Program-made: the position numbers and the translations under genes
Notes under the pieces: generated by a model
Told to the model about the DNA's origin: nothing
What the model saw: the letters and a program-made list of their open reading frames with translations, nothing else
Database searches by the model: none
Assembly (NCBI GenBank): GCA_030824575.1
Contig: JAVBXL010000020.1
Location: forward strand, 1-64,000
DNA from: a bacterium
Lineage (GTDB): Bacteria; Pseudomonadota; Alphaproteobacteria; Sphingomonadales; Sphingomonadaceae
Direction of reading: 5' to 3'
DNA: 64,000 bases
Shown: piece after piece, positions 1 to 8,947 of the stretch
How the letters are laid out: the number at the start of each line of letters is the position of its first letter
Position numbering within the stretch: position 1 is the stretch's first letter

Positions 1-386
1 CCCGCTTCATGCACCGCGTCGAGCGTGCAGTCGATCCAGGCGACGACATCGTCGAGGATCGGGGAGCCGTTGGCCGACACGCGATGGGCGATGCCGGCGA
101 ATTTGTCCGGGCCGGGACCGGCGATCTGTCGACAGAGCGGCTTCTGGTCGCTGGCGAGGACATTGACGCAGAATTTGCCGACCGCCTGGATGCGCGGCCA
201 GCTGGTCGAGCTTTTGGCGGGGAAGAAGGCGACCAGTGGTGGATCGAGCGAGACGGAGGTGAAGGAGCCGACCACCATCGCGGCGGGCGTCCCGTCCGCC
301 TCGACCGCGGTGACGACGCACACCCCGGTCGGATAATGGCCCAGCACCCGCCGGAAGGTCGCACTGTCGAAACTGGTTACGCTCAT
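1..386 (-). CDS. Flavin reductase family protein (3' end missing, runs off window)
   Basis: The reading frame starts at an ATG at 386 and runs off the left edge, so only about the first 128 residues are visible and the ORF track misses it. The N-terminus (MSVTSFDSATFRRVLGHYPTG, then GVCVVTA, SFTSVSLDPP, FCVNVLA) matches the FMN-binding split-barrel flavin reductase domain, where 'YPTGV' and 'SFTSVSLDPPL' are typical. Such proteins reduce FMN or FAD with NAD(P)H, often for a two-component monooxygenase. No partner monooxygenase is visible, so the physiological partner is unknown. It is transcribed in the same direction as the malic enzyme upstream, 57 bp away. Confidence 0.8.
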   Translation of the reverse strand, partial: MSVTSFDSATFRRVLGHYPTGVCVVTAVEADGTPAAMVVGSFTSVSLDPPLVAFFPAKSSTSWPRIQAVGKFCVNVLASDQKPLCRQIAGPGPDKFAGIAHRVSANGSPILDDVVAWIDCTLDAVHEA

Positions 387-443
387 AACTTGCTCCCGAT
401 GTGGTTCATGAAAAGCCTGCGCCATCACCGATGGCACGGGTGA

Positions 444-2705
444 TCAAAGGGCGACGCCGCCTGCCGCCAGCACCGCCAGGGTCAGCAGTTCGGACGCATT
501 GGACGACATGGTGGCGATCTGCACCGATTTTTCCATGCCGACCAGCACTGGCCCGATCATCGACGTGCCGCCCAGTTCGCGCAGCAGCTTGGCCGAGATA
601 TTGGCCGATTGCAGCCCCGGCATGACCAGGACGTTGGCCGGGCCGGACAGGCGGCTGAACGGATAATTTTTCATGACGGCGGGGTTGAGCGCGACGTCGG
701 CGGTCATTTCGCCCTCATATTCGAAATCGACAGCGCGTTCGTCGAGCAGCTTCACCGCGCCGCGCACATTTTCCAGGAAGGCGCCGGGCGGATTGCCGAA
801 ATTGGAATAGGAGAGGAAGGCGACGCGCGGATCGACCCCCATGCGGCGGGCGACCGCCACGGTGCCCTCCGCAATGTCGGCCAGTTCGCTGGCGGTGGGG
901 CGTTCGTTGACGGTGGTGTCGGCCAGGAACACGGTCTTGTCCTTGGCCACAATCACATGGATGCCGAAGGGGGTGCGGCCGACCGCCGGGTCCATCACCC
1001 GCTTCACTTCGCGCAGGGTCTGCGCATAGGGGCGGGTCATGCCGGTGATCATGGCATCGGCCACGCCCATCTTGACCAGCAACGTGCCGAAGATGTTGCG
1101 ATCGCGATTGACCATCCGCTCGCAATCGCGGCGCAGATAGCCGCGGCGCTGGAGGCGGTCGTAGAGCATGTCGACCATGTCGGGCACCAGCGGCGAATTG
1201 ACGCTGTTGTGCAGTTCGAAACTTTCAGGATCGCGGACGCCCAGTGCTTTCAGCTTTTCCACCACGTCGCCGCGGCCCACCAGCACCGGGATGCCATAGC
1301 CGAGGTCACGGAACTGGATCGCCGCGCGCAGCACCACTTCCTCCTCCGCTTCGGCGAAGACGACCCGCTTGGGATTGGCCTTGGCCACTTCATAGGCGGT
1401 AGTGAGGACGGTGGTGGTCGGGTTGAGCCGGGCCTTCAAGGACTGGCGATAGGCGGCCATGTCCGCAATCGGCTTTTGCGCGACGCCGGTTTCCATCGCC
1501 GCTTGCGCGACGGCGGCGGGCACCACTTCCATCAGGCGCGGGTCGAACGGCGCGGGGATGATATAGTCCGGCCCGAAACTGTGCGATCGGCCATAGGCCT
1601 TGGCCACTTCCTCCGGCACCTGTTCGCGCGCCAGATTGGCGATGGCGTGGGCGGCGGCCAGCTTCATCGCTTCATTGATGCCGGTCGCCCGCACGTCCAG
1701 CGCGCCGCGGAAGATGAAGGGGAAGCCCAGGACATTGTTGACCTGGTTGGGGAAATCCGACCGCCCGGTGGCGACGATCACGTCCGGGCGCACGGCATGG
1801 GCGTCGGGCGGCAGGATTTCGGGATCGGGATTGGCCATGGCGAAGATGATCGGCTTTGGCCCCATCGATTTGACCATATCCTGCGTCATCGCGCCCGCGA
1901 CCGACAGGCCCAGGAACACGTCCGCGCCCTTGACCGCTTCCGCCAGCGTCCGCGCGTCGGTGCGAACGGCATGGGCCGACTTCCACTGGTTCATGCCCTC
2001 GGTGCGGCCCTGGTAGATCACGCCCTTGCTGTCGCACATGATGACATTTTCATGGGGGACGCCCAGCGCCTTGATCAGTTCGGTGCAACTGATGGAGGCG
2101 GCGCCCGCGCCGTTCACCACCACCTTCATGTCCCTCATCTCGCGCCCGGTCAGCAGCGCGGCGTTGATGACGCCGGCGGCCGCGATGATCGCGGTGCCAT
2201 GCTGGTCGTCATGGAACACCGGGATGTTCATCCGCTCTTTCAGTGTCTGTTCGATGATGAAGCATTCAGGCGCCTTGATATCCTCAAGGTTGATGCCGCC
2301 GAAGGTCGGCTCCATCAGTTCGACCGCGTCGATGAAGCGATCGACATCCTCGGTCTTCAGCTCGATATCGATGCTGTCCACGTCGGCGAAGCGTTTGAAG
2401 AGGACCGCCTTGCCCTCCATCACCGGCTTGGACGCCAATGCGCCAAGATTGCCCAGCCCCAGGATCGCCGTGCCATTGGTGATCACCGCGACCAGATTGC
2501 CCTTGGCGGTATAATCATAGGCCTTGGCAGGATCTTTCGCGATCGCCAGCACCGGCACCGCGACGCCCGGCGAATAAGCGAGGCTCAGGTCGCGCTGGGT
2601 CGCCATCGGTTTCGACGCGATGATCTCGATCTTGCCGGGGCGTCCGGTCGAGTGGAAGAACAGCGCCTCGCGCTCGGAAAATTCCACATTCGATCTGTCG
2701 GACAT
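444..2705 (-). CDS. maeB: NADP-dependent malic enzyme with C-terminal phosphotransacetylase-like domain
   Basis: Oxidatively decarboxylates malate to pyruvate with NAD(P)+, linking the TCA cycle to pyruvate and supplying NADPH in the cytoplasm. The N-terminal malic domain shows AYSPGVAVPV and the conserved HDDQHGTA segment, followed by a Rossmann dinucleotide-binding motif (VVVNGAGAASISC) near residue 190. The last roughly 320 residues (from about VVFAEAEEEVVLRAA) form the PTA/PTB-like domain typical of the large MaeB type; in this type that domain is regulatory and binds acetyl-CoA rather than being catalytic. The ORF track starts at 2729 (MFQYMGATMSDRS); I prefer the internal ATG at 2705 (MSDRSNVEFSERE), giving 753 aa, the usual family length. 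It is divergent from mutS, with about 137 bp between. Confidence 0.93.
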   Translation of the reverse strand: MSDRSNVEFSEREALFFHSTGRPGKIEIIASKPMATQRDLSLAYSPGVAVPVLAIAKDPAKAYDYTAKGNLVAVITNGTAILGLGNLGALASKPVMEGKAVLFKRFADVDSIDIELKTEDVDRFIDAVELMEPTFGGINLEDIKAPECFIIEQTLKERMNIPVFHDDQHGTAIIAAAGVINAALLTGREMRDMKVVVNGAGAASISCTELIKALGVPHENVIMCDSKGVIYQGRTEGMNQWKSAHAVRTDARTLAEAVKGADVFLGLSVAGAMTQDMVKSMGPKPIIFAMANPDPEILPPDAHAVRPDVIVATGRSDFPNQVNNVLGFPFIFRGALDVRATGINEAMKLAAAHAIANLAREQVPEEVAKAYGRSHSFGPDYIIPAPFDPRLMEVVPAAVAQAAMETGVAQKPIADMAAYRQSLKARLNPTTTVLTTAYEVAKANPKRVVFAEAEEEVVLRAAIQFRDLGYGIPVLVGRGDVVEKLKALGVRDPESFELHNSVNSPLVPDMVDMLYDRLQRRGYLRRDCERMVNRDRNIFGTLLVKMGVADAMITGMTRPYAQTLREVKRVMDPAVGRTPFGIHVIVAKDKTVFLADTTVNERPTASELADIAEGTVAVARRMGVDPRVAFLSYSNFGNPPGAFLENVRGAVKLLDERAVDFEYEGEMTADVALNPAVMKNYPFSRLSGPANVLVMPGLQSANISAKLLRELGGTSMIGPVLVGMEKSVQIATMSSNASELLTLAVLAAGGVAL

Positions 2706-2842
2706 CGTGGCACCCATATATTGGAACAACAGGGCGGCCCTAGCGGTATCGTTATCCTGTGGGCAAGTGCGAGAAGCGCAATTTTACTGCGTTTGGGCGA
2801 AGCGCTGGTTTCGATGGGAGGATCACGCTATCGGCTTTGGCC

Positions 2843-5488
2843 ATGGCCCTTTCGACCGATACCGCCGCCCCGACGCCGATGATGGCGCAATATATGGCGC
2901 TCAAGCGCCAAGCGCAGGACTGCCTGCTCTTTTACCGCATGGGCGATTTCTTCGAGCTGTTCTTTGATGACGCGAAGATGGCCGCCGCGACGCTGGACAT
3001 CGCGCTGACAAGCCGGGGCGAACATGGCGGCGCGCCGATCCCGATGTGCGGCGTGCCGGTGCATAGCGCCGAGGGCTATCTGGCGCGCCTCATCAAGGGC
3101 GGGCATCGCGTCGCCATCGCCGAACAGACCGAGACGCCGGCGCAGGCCAAGGCGCGCGGGGGCAAGACATTGGTGGCGCGCGCGATCGTGCGCTACGTCA
3201 CTGCCGGCACGCTGACCGAGGAGACGCTGCTCGACAGTCGACGCGACAATATGCTTGTCGCGCTGGCGCAGGTTGGCGGAGACGGCGCGGGCGAGATCGG
3301 CATCGCCGCCGCCGATATTTCCACCGGCCGGTTCGAAACGATGACCTGCCCGATCGGCGACCTGCCCGCTGAACTGGCGCGGCTGCGGCCGAGCGAGGTG
3401 GTGGTAGCGGAGGGAACGGCGCTAGAGGTGGCGGATTGCCATCCGTTCGACCGCACGGCTTTTTCCAGTGCGCGGGCGGAGGATGCGTTGAAGCGGCTGT
3501 TCGGGGTCGCGACGCTGGACGGGTTCGGCCAGTTCGGTCGCGTGGAACTGGCGGCGATGGGCGGGCTAATCGCCTATCTCGATCATGCGGGCAAGGGCAC
3601 CCTGCCCTTCCTCGCGCCGCCGCTGCGCAAGACCACCGGCGGCCATGTGGCAATCGACGCAGCGACGCGCGAAAGCTTGGAGATCGTGGCGACCATGGCG
3701 GGCGCGCGGGCGGGCAGCCTGTTGGGCGCGATCGACCGGACGGTGACGGGCGCGGGCGCGCGGCTGCTGGGGCAGGATCTGTCCGCGCCGCTGATGGACC
3801 TAGCCACGATCGAGGCGCGGTTGGGGCTGGTGCAGCTCTTCCATGACGATGCGACGCTGCGCGACCAGCTGCGCGGCGCGCTGCGGGCGTTGCCGGACAT
3901 CGGCCGGGCGCTGGGGCGCGTGGCGGTAGGGCGCGGGTCGCCGCGTGATCTGGGGCAATTGCGTGATGGGCTGGGAGAAGCCCGGTTACTGCGCGAGCGG
4001 CTGGGGCGGATCGCCGAACCGCCGCTGTTGCTGGCGCGGATATTACCCGCGCTGGACGGGCATGGTGCGCTGGTCGATGCCTTGGCGCGTGCGCTGGTGC
4101 CCGCGCCGCCGACCGAGACGGCGAGCGGCGGCTATATCGCCGACGGCTATGATCCGGCGCTGGACGAGCTGCGCCGGATGGCCGGCGACGGCCGCCGCGC
4201 GATCGCCGCGCTGGAGGCGAAATATCGCGCGCAGACCGGCATTTCCGCGCTCAAGATCCGGCATAATGGCGTGCTGGGCTATCATGTCGAAGTGCCTGCG
4301 CGCGCCGCCGATACGTTGATGGCACCCGACAGCGGCTTTACCCATCGCCAGACGCTGGCCGGGGTGGTGCGCTTCAATTCGATCGACCTGCATGAGGAAG
4401 CCGGGCGCGTCGCGCAGGCGGGCGCTCATGCGCTGGTCGCCGAAGCCGCGCATCTGGAGGAGCTGATCGCCGCCGTGCTGGACCGCAAGGCGGACATCGC
4501 CCGCGCGGCCGAGGCGCTGGCGCGGTTGGATGTCGCTGCGTCGCTCGCCGAACGGGCGGCCGAGGGCGGGTGGCAGCGGCCGCATTTCGTTGCCGAGGAC
4601 GGCGCGGGTCCGTGCCTGGATATCGTCGGCGGGCGGCATCCAGTGGTAGAGGATGCGTTGCGGCGTGACGGCCAGCCCTTCGTCGCCAATGACTGCCGCT
4701 TGAGCGAGAGCGACCGGCTGTGGCTGGTCACCGGCCCGAATATGGGCGGTAAATCGACCTTCCTGCGGCAAAATGCGCTGATCGTCATATTGGCGCAGGC
4801 GGGTGGCTATGTCCCCGCGCAGTCCGCGACGCTGACTTTGGTGGATCGGCTGTTCAGCCGGGTCGGCGCATCGGACAATCTGGCGAAGGGGCGGTCGACC
4901 TTCATGGTCGAGATGGTCGAGACGGCCGCGATCCTGGCCCAAGCGACGCCGCGCAGCTTCGTCATCCTGGACGAAGTGGGGCGCGGCACGTCCACCTATG
5001 ACGGGTTGGCGCTCGCCTGGGCGGTGGTCGAGGCGGTGCATGAGGTCAATCGCTGCCGCTGCCTGTTCGCGACGCACTATCATGAGCTGACGCGGCTGGC
5101 CGAGACGCTGCCGTCCTTGTCGTTGCACCATGTCCGGGCGCGCGAGTGGAAGGGCGATCTGGTCCTGCTGCACGAACTGAGCGACGGGCCGGCCGATCGC
5201 AGCTATGGCCTGGCGGTCGCGCGGCTGGCGGGGCTGCCGCAACCGGTGTTGAAGCGCGCCAAGGACGTGCTGGCGCGACTGGAGGCAGGCAAGGCGAAGA
5301 CCGGCGGGATCGCGGCGGGACTGGACGACCTGCCGCTGTTCGCGGCGGTGGCGATGCAGGAAGAGGCCGCGCCCGACCCGCTGCTGGCGGCGATCGACGC
5401 GATTGATGCCGACGCCCTGTCCCCGCGTGAGGCGCTCGATCACATATATCGATTGAAACAACTGGCCGCTGAGCGGCGGCCCGACTAG
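2843..5488 (+). CDS. mutS: DNA mismatch repair protein MutS
   Basis: Recognises base mismatches and small loops and starts methyl-independent or MutL-dependent repair. The N-terminus has the mismatch-binding domain with QYMALKRQAQDCLLFYRMGDFFELF, which contains the F-x-E type mismatch-contacting element. Near the C-terminus are the ABC-type Walker A (GPNMGGKST), Walker B/signature region (VILDEVGRGTSTYDG) and the ATHYHEL segment. The ORF track opens at 2759, but the extra N-terminal residues do not look conserved. The ATG at 2843 (MALSTDTAAPTPMMAQYMA) gives 881 aa, normal for MutS. It is followed 9 bp later by glnD in the same direction, a pairing I recall from other sphingomonads. Confidence 0.97.
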   Translation: MALSTDTAAPTPMMAQYMALKRQAQDCLLFYRMGDFFELFFDDAKMAAATLDIALTSRGEHGGAPIPMCGVPVHSAEGYLARLIKGGHRVAIAEQTETPAQAKARGGKTLVARAIVRYVTAGTLTEETLLDSRRDNMLVALAQVGGDGAGEIGIAAADISTGRFETMTCPIGDLPAELARLRPSEVVVAEGTALEVADCHPFDRTAFSSARAEDALKRLFGVATLDGFGQFGRVELAAMGGLIAYLDHAGKGTLPFLAPPLRKTTGGHVAIDAATRESLEIVATMAGARAGSLLGAIDRTVTGAGARLLGQDLSAPLMDLATIEARLGLVQLFHDDATLRDQLRGALRALPDIGRALGRVAVGRGSPRDLGQLRDGLGEARLLRERLGRIAEPPLLLARILPALDGHGALVDALARALVPAPPTETASGGYIADGYDPALDELRRMAGDGRRAIAALEAKYRAQTGISALKIRHNGVLGYHVEVPARAADTLMAPDSGFTHRQTLAGVVRFNSIDLHEEAGRVAQAGAHALVAEAAHLEELIAAVLDRKADIARAAEALARLDVAASLAERAAEGGWQRPHFVAEDGAGPCLDIVGGRHPVVEDALRRDGQPFVANDCRLSESDRLWLVTGPNMGGKSTFLRQNALIVILAQAGGYVPAQSATLTLVDRLFSRVGASDNLAKGRSTFMVEMVETAAILAQATPRSFVILDEVGRGTSTYDGLALAWAVVEAVHEVNRCRCLFATHYHELTRLAETLPSLSLHHVRAREWKGDLVLLHELSDGPADRSYGLAVARLAGLPQPVLKRAKDVLARLEAGKAKTGGIAAGLDDLPLFAAVAMQEEAAPDPLLAAIDAIDADALSPREALDHIYRLKQLAAERRPD

Positions 5489-5497
5489 AGACAGCAG

Positions 5498-8260
5498 ATG
5501 GTCATGCAGTTCCCCGCGCTGGGATCGCGCCGCGCGATTATCGACCGGCGCGCGATTTCCGACACGATCAACGCCCTGGCGATAGAGCATCGGGGCGATA
5601 GCACGCGGCTGCGCGCGGCCATCGTCAAGGAATTGAAGGCGGCGCTGGACGAAGGCCGGGCCGAAGTCGCCCGGCGGCTGGAGGCGAAGCCGACGCGCGG
5701 GCGCGAATCCGTGACCGCCTTCGCCTTCCTGATCGACCAGATTTTGCGCCTGCTCTACGATGCGACGACGCATCATCTCTATCCATCGGGCAATCGCAGC
5801 ACCGGCGAGCGGATCGCCCTGATCGCGGTCGGCGGCTATGGCCGGGGCGAAATGGCGCCGCACAGCGACGTCGATATCGGCTTCATCACCCCCTGGAAGC
5901 CGACCGGATGGACCGAGCAGGTGATCGAATCCATGCTCTATTCGCTGTGGGATCTGGGGCTGAAGGTCGGCCATAGCAGCCGGTCGATCGACGAGACGAT
6001 GCGCATGGCCAAGGCCGACCTGACGGTGCGCACGGCTTTGCTGGAGGCGCGCTATGTCTGGGGCGACAGGGCGCTGTATGAGGAAACGTCGGTCCGTTTC
6101 GACGCAGAGGTGATGCAGGGCAACGCCCGCGCCTTCGTGACCGAGAAATTGGTCGAGCGCGACGAGCGGCACAAGCGGATGGGCGACAGCCGCTATGTCG
6201 TGGAACCCAATGTGAAGGAAGGCAAAGGGGGTCTGCGCGACCTGCACACGCTCTTCTGGATCGGCAAATATGTGAACCGGGTGCGGTCGGTGGCCGAGCT
6301 GGTCGATGTCGGCTTGCTGACGCAACTGGAACTGCGCCAGTTCCAGAAGGCCGAGGATTTCCTGTGGGCGGTGCGATGCCACCTGCACACCATCACCGGG
6401 CGCGCCGAGGACCGGCTGACTTTCGACCTGCAACTGGAAACCGCGACGCGGATGCGCTTTACCGGGCGGGCCGGCCAGTCCGGGGTCGAACGGTTCATGC
6501 GCTATTATTTCCTCAACGCGAAGATCGTGGGTGACCTGACCGCCGTGTTCCTGGCGCATCTGGACGATCAGATGGCGGAAAAGGGGCGGCGCTATATCCC
6601 GGCGATTTTCCGCCGGCCCAAGAAGCTGGACGGCTTCGTGCTGGAGCGCGGGCGGCTGAGCCTGCCGAGCGACGATTTTTTCCAGGCGGACCCGGTGCGG
6701 CTGCTGGAGATATTCGCCGTCGCGGACAAGCATGGGTTGCAGATCCACCCCAGCGCCATTCGCGCGGCCAGCCGGGACGCTGGACTGATCAATGCGAAGA
6801 TCCGCAAGGATCCGCGCGCCAACGCCGCCTTTCTGGAGGTGCTGACGTCCCCGCGCGACCCCGAAACGGTGCTGCGCTGGATGAACGAATCATCGGTGTT
6901 CGGGCGTTTCGTTCCCGATTTCCGCCGCGTCGTGGCGCAGATGCAATTCGACATGTATCATCATTATACGGTCGACGAGCATACCATCCGCGCCGTCGGC
7001 CTGCTGTCGCGGATAGAGAAGGGCGAGTTGCCTCAGGATCATCCGCTGGCGACCGACCTGATGGGCAAGATCCTGTCCCGGCGCGTCCTCTACGTCTCCG
7101 TCCTGCTGCATGACATCGCCAAGGGGCGTGGCGGCGACCATAGCCTGCTGGGCGCGGAAGTGGCGGAGCATCTTTGCCCGCGGCTGGGGCTGACCCCGGC
7201 GGAGACGGAGACGGTCGCCTGGCTGGTGCGCTATCATCTGCTGATGTCGGCCACCGCCTTCAAACGCGACCTGTCCGACTATAAGACGATCCTCGATTTC
7301 GTCGATGTGGTGCAGAGCCCGGAGCGGCTGCGGCTGCTTCTGTGCCTGACGGTGGTGGACATTCGCGCGGTGGGACCGGGGGTGTGGAACAGCTGGAAAC
7401 GCCAGTTGCTGGGCGACCTGTATGACAGCGCCGAAGAATTGCTGCGGCTGGGCCACAAGCAGAAGGGGCGGAGCGAGCGGGTCATCGTGAAGCAGGAAAC
7501 GCTGCAACGGGCGCTGGGCATTGATGACGCGGCCTTCGCTGCGTTCAGCAAGCGGCTACCCGAATCCTACTGGATCGCCGAGCCGGACGACATCCTGTTC
7601 CACAATGCGCAGCATATATTGGCGGCGGGCGAATCGCCGCTGTCGATAGCCGCGCAATATTATCCGCAGCGCGGCGCGACGTTGGTGACGGTCTATGCCG
7701 CGGACCATCCGGGCCTCTTTTATCGTATCGCGGGCGCCATCCATCTGGCCGGCGGCAACATCATCGACGCGCGCATCCACACGACGCGGGATGGCGTGGC
7801 GATCGACAATTTCCTGGTGCAAGACCCGCTGGGCGGCGCGTTCCACAGCCCCGACCAGTTGCAGCGCATCCGCAACGCCATCGAAGATTCGCTGTCCAAC
7901 CGGCACCGGATGATCACCAAGCTGGCGGCGCGCCCCCTGCCCCGCACCCGCGCCGAAGCGTTCCGCATCGAACCCAATGTGCTGATCGATAACAAGGCGT
8001 CGAACCGCTTTACCGTCGTGGAGGTCAATGCGCGCGACCGGCCCGCACTCCTGTTCAGCCTGGCCAATGCGCTGTTCCAGTCGAAGGTCACGGTCCACAG
8101 CGCCCATGTCGCCACCTATGGCGAGCGGGCGGTCGATACATTCTATGTCACCGACCTGTTCGGCGGGAAGATCGAGAGCAAGGCGCGGTTGCAGACGCTG
8201 GAGCGGCGCTTGCTGGAGGCCGCGGGCGGCGAAGTGGGTGAGGCGCTGGAGCGGGCGTGA
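5498..8260 (+). CDS. glnD: Bifunctional PII uridylyltransferase/uridylyl-removing enzyme
   Basis: Senses glutamine and adds or removes UMP on the nitrogen regulatory PII proteins. Domain order is as expected: a nucleotidyltransferase domain with GGYGRGEMAPHSDVDIGF (catalytic G-x-D-x-D) at about residues 107-130; an HD phosphohydrolase domain with VDEHTIRAVG and LLHDIAKGRGGDHS at about 490-560; and two C-terminal ACT domains (TLVTVYAADHPGLFYRIAGA and FTVVEVNARDRPALLFSLA) that bind glutamine. Its 920 aa length is typical. The start may be the ATG at 5498 or the one at 5504 (MQFPALG). It sits 9 bp after mutS and is probably cotranscribed. A REP-like repeat follows it. Confidence 0.96.
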   Translation: MVMQFPALGSRRAIIDRRAISDTINALAIEHRGDSTRLRAAIVKELKAALDEGRAEVARRLEAKPTRGRESVTAFAFLIDQILRLLYDATTHHLYPSGNRSTGERIALIAVGGYGRGEMAPHSDVDIGFITPWKPTGWTEQVIESMLYSLWDLGLKVGHSSRSIDETMRMAKADLTVRTALLEARYVWGDRALYEETSVRFDAEVMQGNARAFVTEKLVERDERHKRMGDSRYVVEPNVKEGKGGLRDLHTLFWIGKYVNRVRSVAELVDVGLLTQLELRQFQKAEDFLWAVRCHLHTITGRAEDRLTFDLQLETATRMRFTGRAGQSGVERFMRYYFLNAKIVGDLTAVFLAHLDDQMAEKGRRYIPAIFRRPKKLDGFVLERGRLSLPSDDFFQADPVRLLEIFAVADKHGLQIHPSAIRAASRDAGLINAKIRKDPRANAAFLEVLTSPRDPETVLRWMNESSVFGRFVPDFRRVVAQMQFDMYHHYTVDEHTIRAVGLLSRIEKGELPQDHPLATDLMGKILSRRVLYVSVLLHDIAKGRGGDHSLLGAEVAEHLCPRLGLTPAETETVAWLVRYHLLMSATAFKRDLSDYKTILDFVDVVQSPERLRLLLCLTVVDIRAVGPGVWNSWKRQLLGDLYDSAEELLRLGHKQKGRSERVIVKQETLQRALGIDDAAFAAFSKRLPESYWIAEPDDILFHNAQHILAAGESPLSIAAQYYPQRGATLVTVYAADHPGLFYRIAGAIHLAGGNIIDARIHTTRDGVAIDNFLVQDPLGGAFHSPDQLQRIRNAIEDSLSNRHRMITKLAARPLPRTRAEAFRIEPNVLIDNKASNRFTVVEVNARDRPALLFSLANALFQSKVTVHSAHVATYGERAVDTFYVTDLFGGKIESKARLQTLERRLLEAAGGEVGEALERA

Positions 8261-8291
8261 GCGGCTCCGGCTGCAAAGGTCAGGCCTATCT

Positions 8292-8412
8292 CCGTTCGGG
8301 CTGAACCTGTCGCAGCCTTTTTCTTCTCTGCAATGCCGAAAGAAAGCCCCCTTCGACTGCCTGCCTGCGGCAGTCGCTCAGGACATGCTTCGACAGGCTC
8401 AGGGCGAGCGGC
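8292..8412. repeat. REP-like inverted repeat (CCGTTCGGGCTGA ... TCAGGGCGAGCGG)
   Basis: Imperfect inverted-repeat pair made of CCGTTCGGGCTGAACCTGTC on the left and GACAGGCTCAGGGCGAGCGG on the right, with a second inner palindrome (GACTGCCTGCCTGCGGCAGTC). The same outer units recur at 35242-35332 and 63885-63964, so this is a dispersed chromosomal repeat. It lies between the convergent ends of glnD and the L,D-transpeptidase gene and could act as a transcript 3' end. Confidence 0.8.
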
Positions 8413-8433
8413 TTTATGTTATGCTGCCGTGCT

Positions 8434-8937
8434 TTAGCGCACGATCTCCATCGCATCGCCCGGCGCGAGCAGCGGGAGCAGGCGGAGCATATCCGCCCGA
8501 TCCACCGCGACGCAGCCGGCGGTGGGGCGTCCTTCGGACAGATGGAAGAAGATGGCGCTCCCCTGCCCCGATACCGGCGGCGCGTCATTATGGCCCAGGA
8601 CGATTATGACGTCATAGGCATCGTCGCTGCGAATCATGCTTTCGGCGGAAAAGGCGCGCGGCAGGCGAACCGGGCGGTTATAGGCGGGATCGGCGATATC
8701 GTCCGACCAGCCGTCCTGCGCCCGTACCCAGCGCCAGGGGAGTCTTATACCGCTCGCCACGACCTTGCCGGGGCGCAGCAGGATGCCGCGGATCGGCCAG
8801 AGGCCGAGCGGGGTGCAGCCGTCGCCTTCCTGCTTGTCGGCGGCCGGGCAGGCACCGCCGCGGCCGATGGTGCAGGGCATTTCAAGATCGCCGAAGATCA
8901 GGCGGCCCGCGCCGCAATCAACGCGGAGAATATTCAT
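8434..8937 (-). CDS. L,D-transpeptidase family protein (YkuD-like)
   Basis: The C-terminal half carries HNDAPPVSGQGSAIFFH followed by TAGCVAVD. The spacing of the conserved His and Cys fits the YkuD L,D-transpeptidase active site (H-x(14-17)-[ST]-x-G-C). The GRPTAGC form deviates slightly from the canonical SHGC but is common in the short 'L,D-transpeptidase catalytic domain' subfamily of alphaproteobacteria. These enzymes crosslink peptidoglycan stem peptides or tether proteins to them. The track start at 8997 lies inside ribA; the ATG at 8937 (MNILRVDCGAG) comes 10 bp after the ribA stop and gives 167 aa. No clear signal peptide is visible, which leaves localisation open. It is probably the last gene of xth-ribA-ldt. 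Confidence 0.82.
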   Translation of the reverse strand: MNILRVDCGAGRLIFGDLEMPCTIGRGGACPAADKQEGDGCTPLGLWPIRGILLRPGKVVASGIRLPWRWVRAQDGWSDDIADPAYNRPVRLPRAFSAESMIRSDDAYDVIIVLGHNDAPPVSGQGSAIFFHLSEGRPTAGCVAVDRADMLRLLPLLAPGDAMEIVR

Positions 8938-8947
8938 GCCTCCGGGT

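Noticed and set aside
609-2882. Long antisense ORF opposite maeB (757 aa)
   Set aside because: It mirrors maeB, with His/Asp/Gly-rich composition typical of antisense frames in GC-rich DNA; maeB has full domain motifs.
4043-6748. 901-aa antisense ORF across mutS and glnD
   Set aside because: Arg/Gln/His-rich shadow spanning two well-identified genes.
8292-8412. CRISPR array
   Set aside because: Only one inverted pair per locus, no regular direct repeats or spacers, no cas genes.
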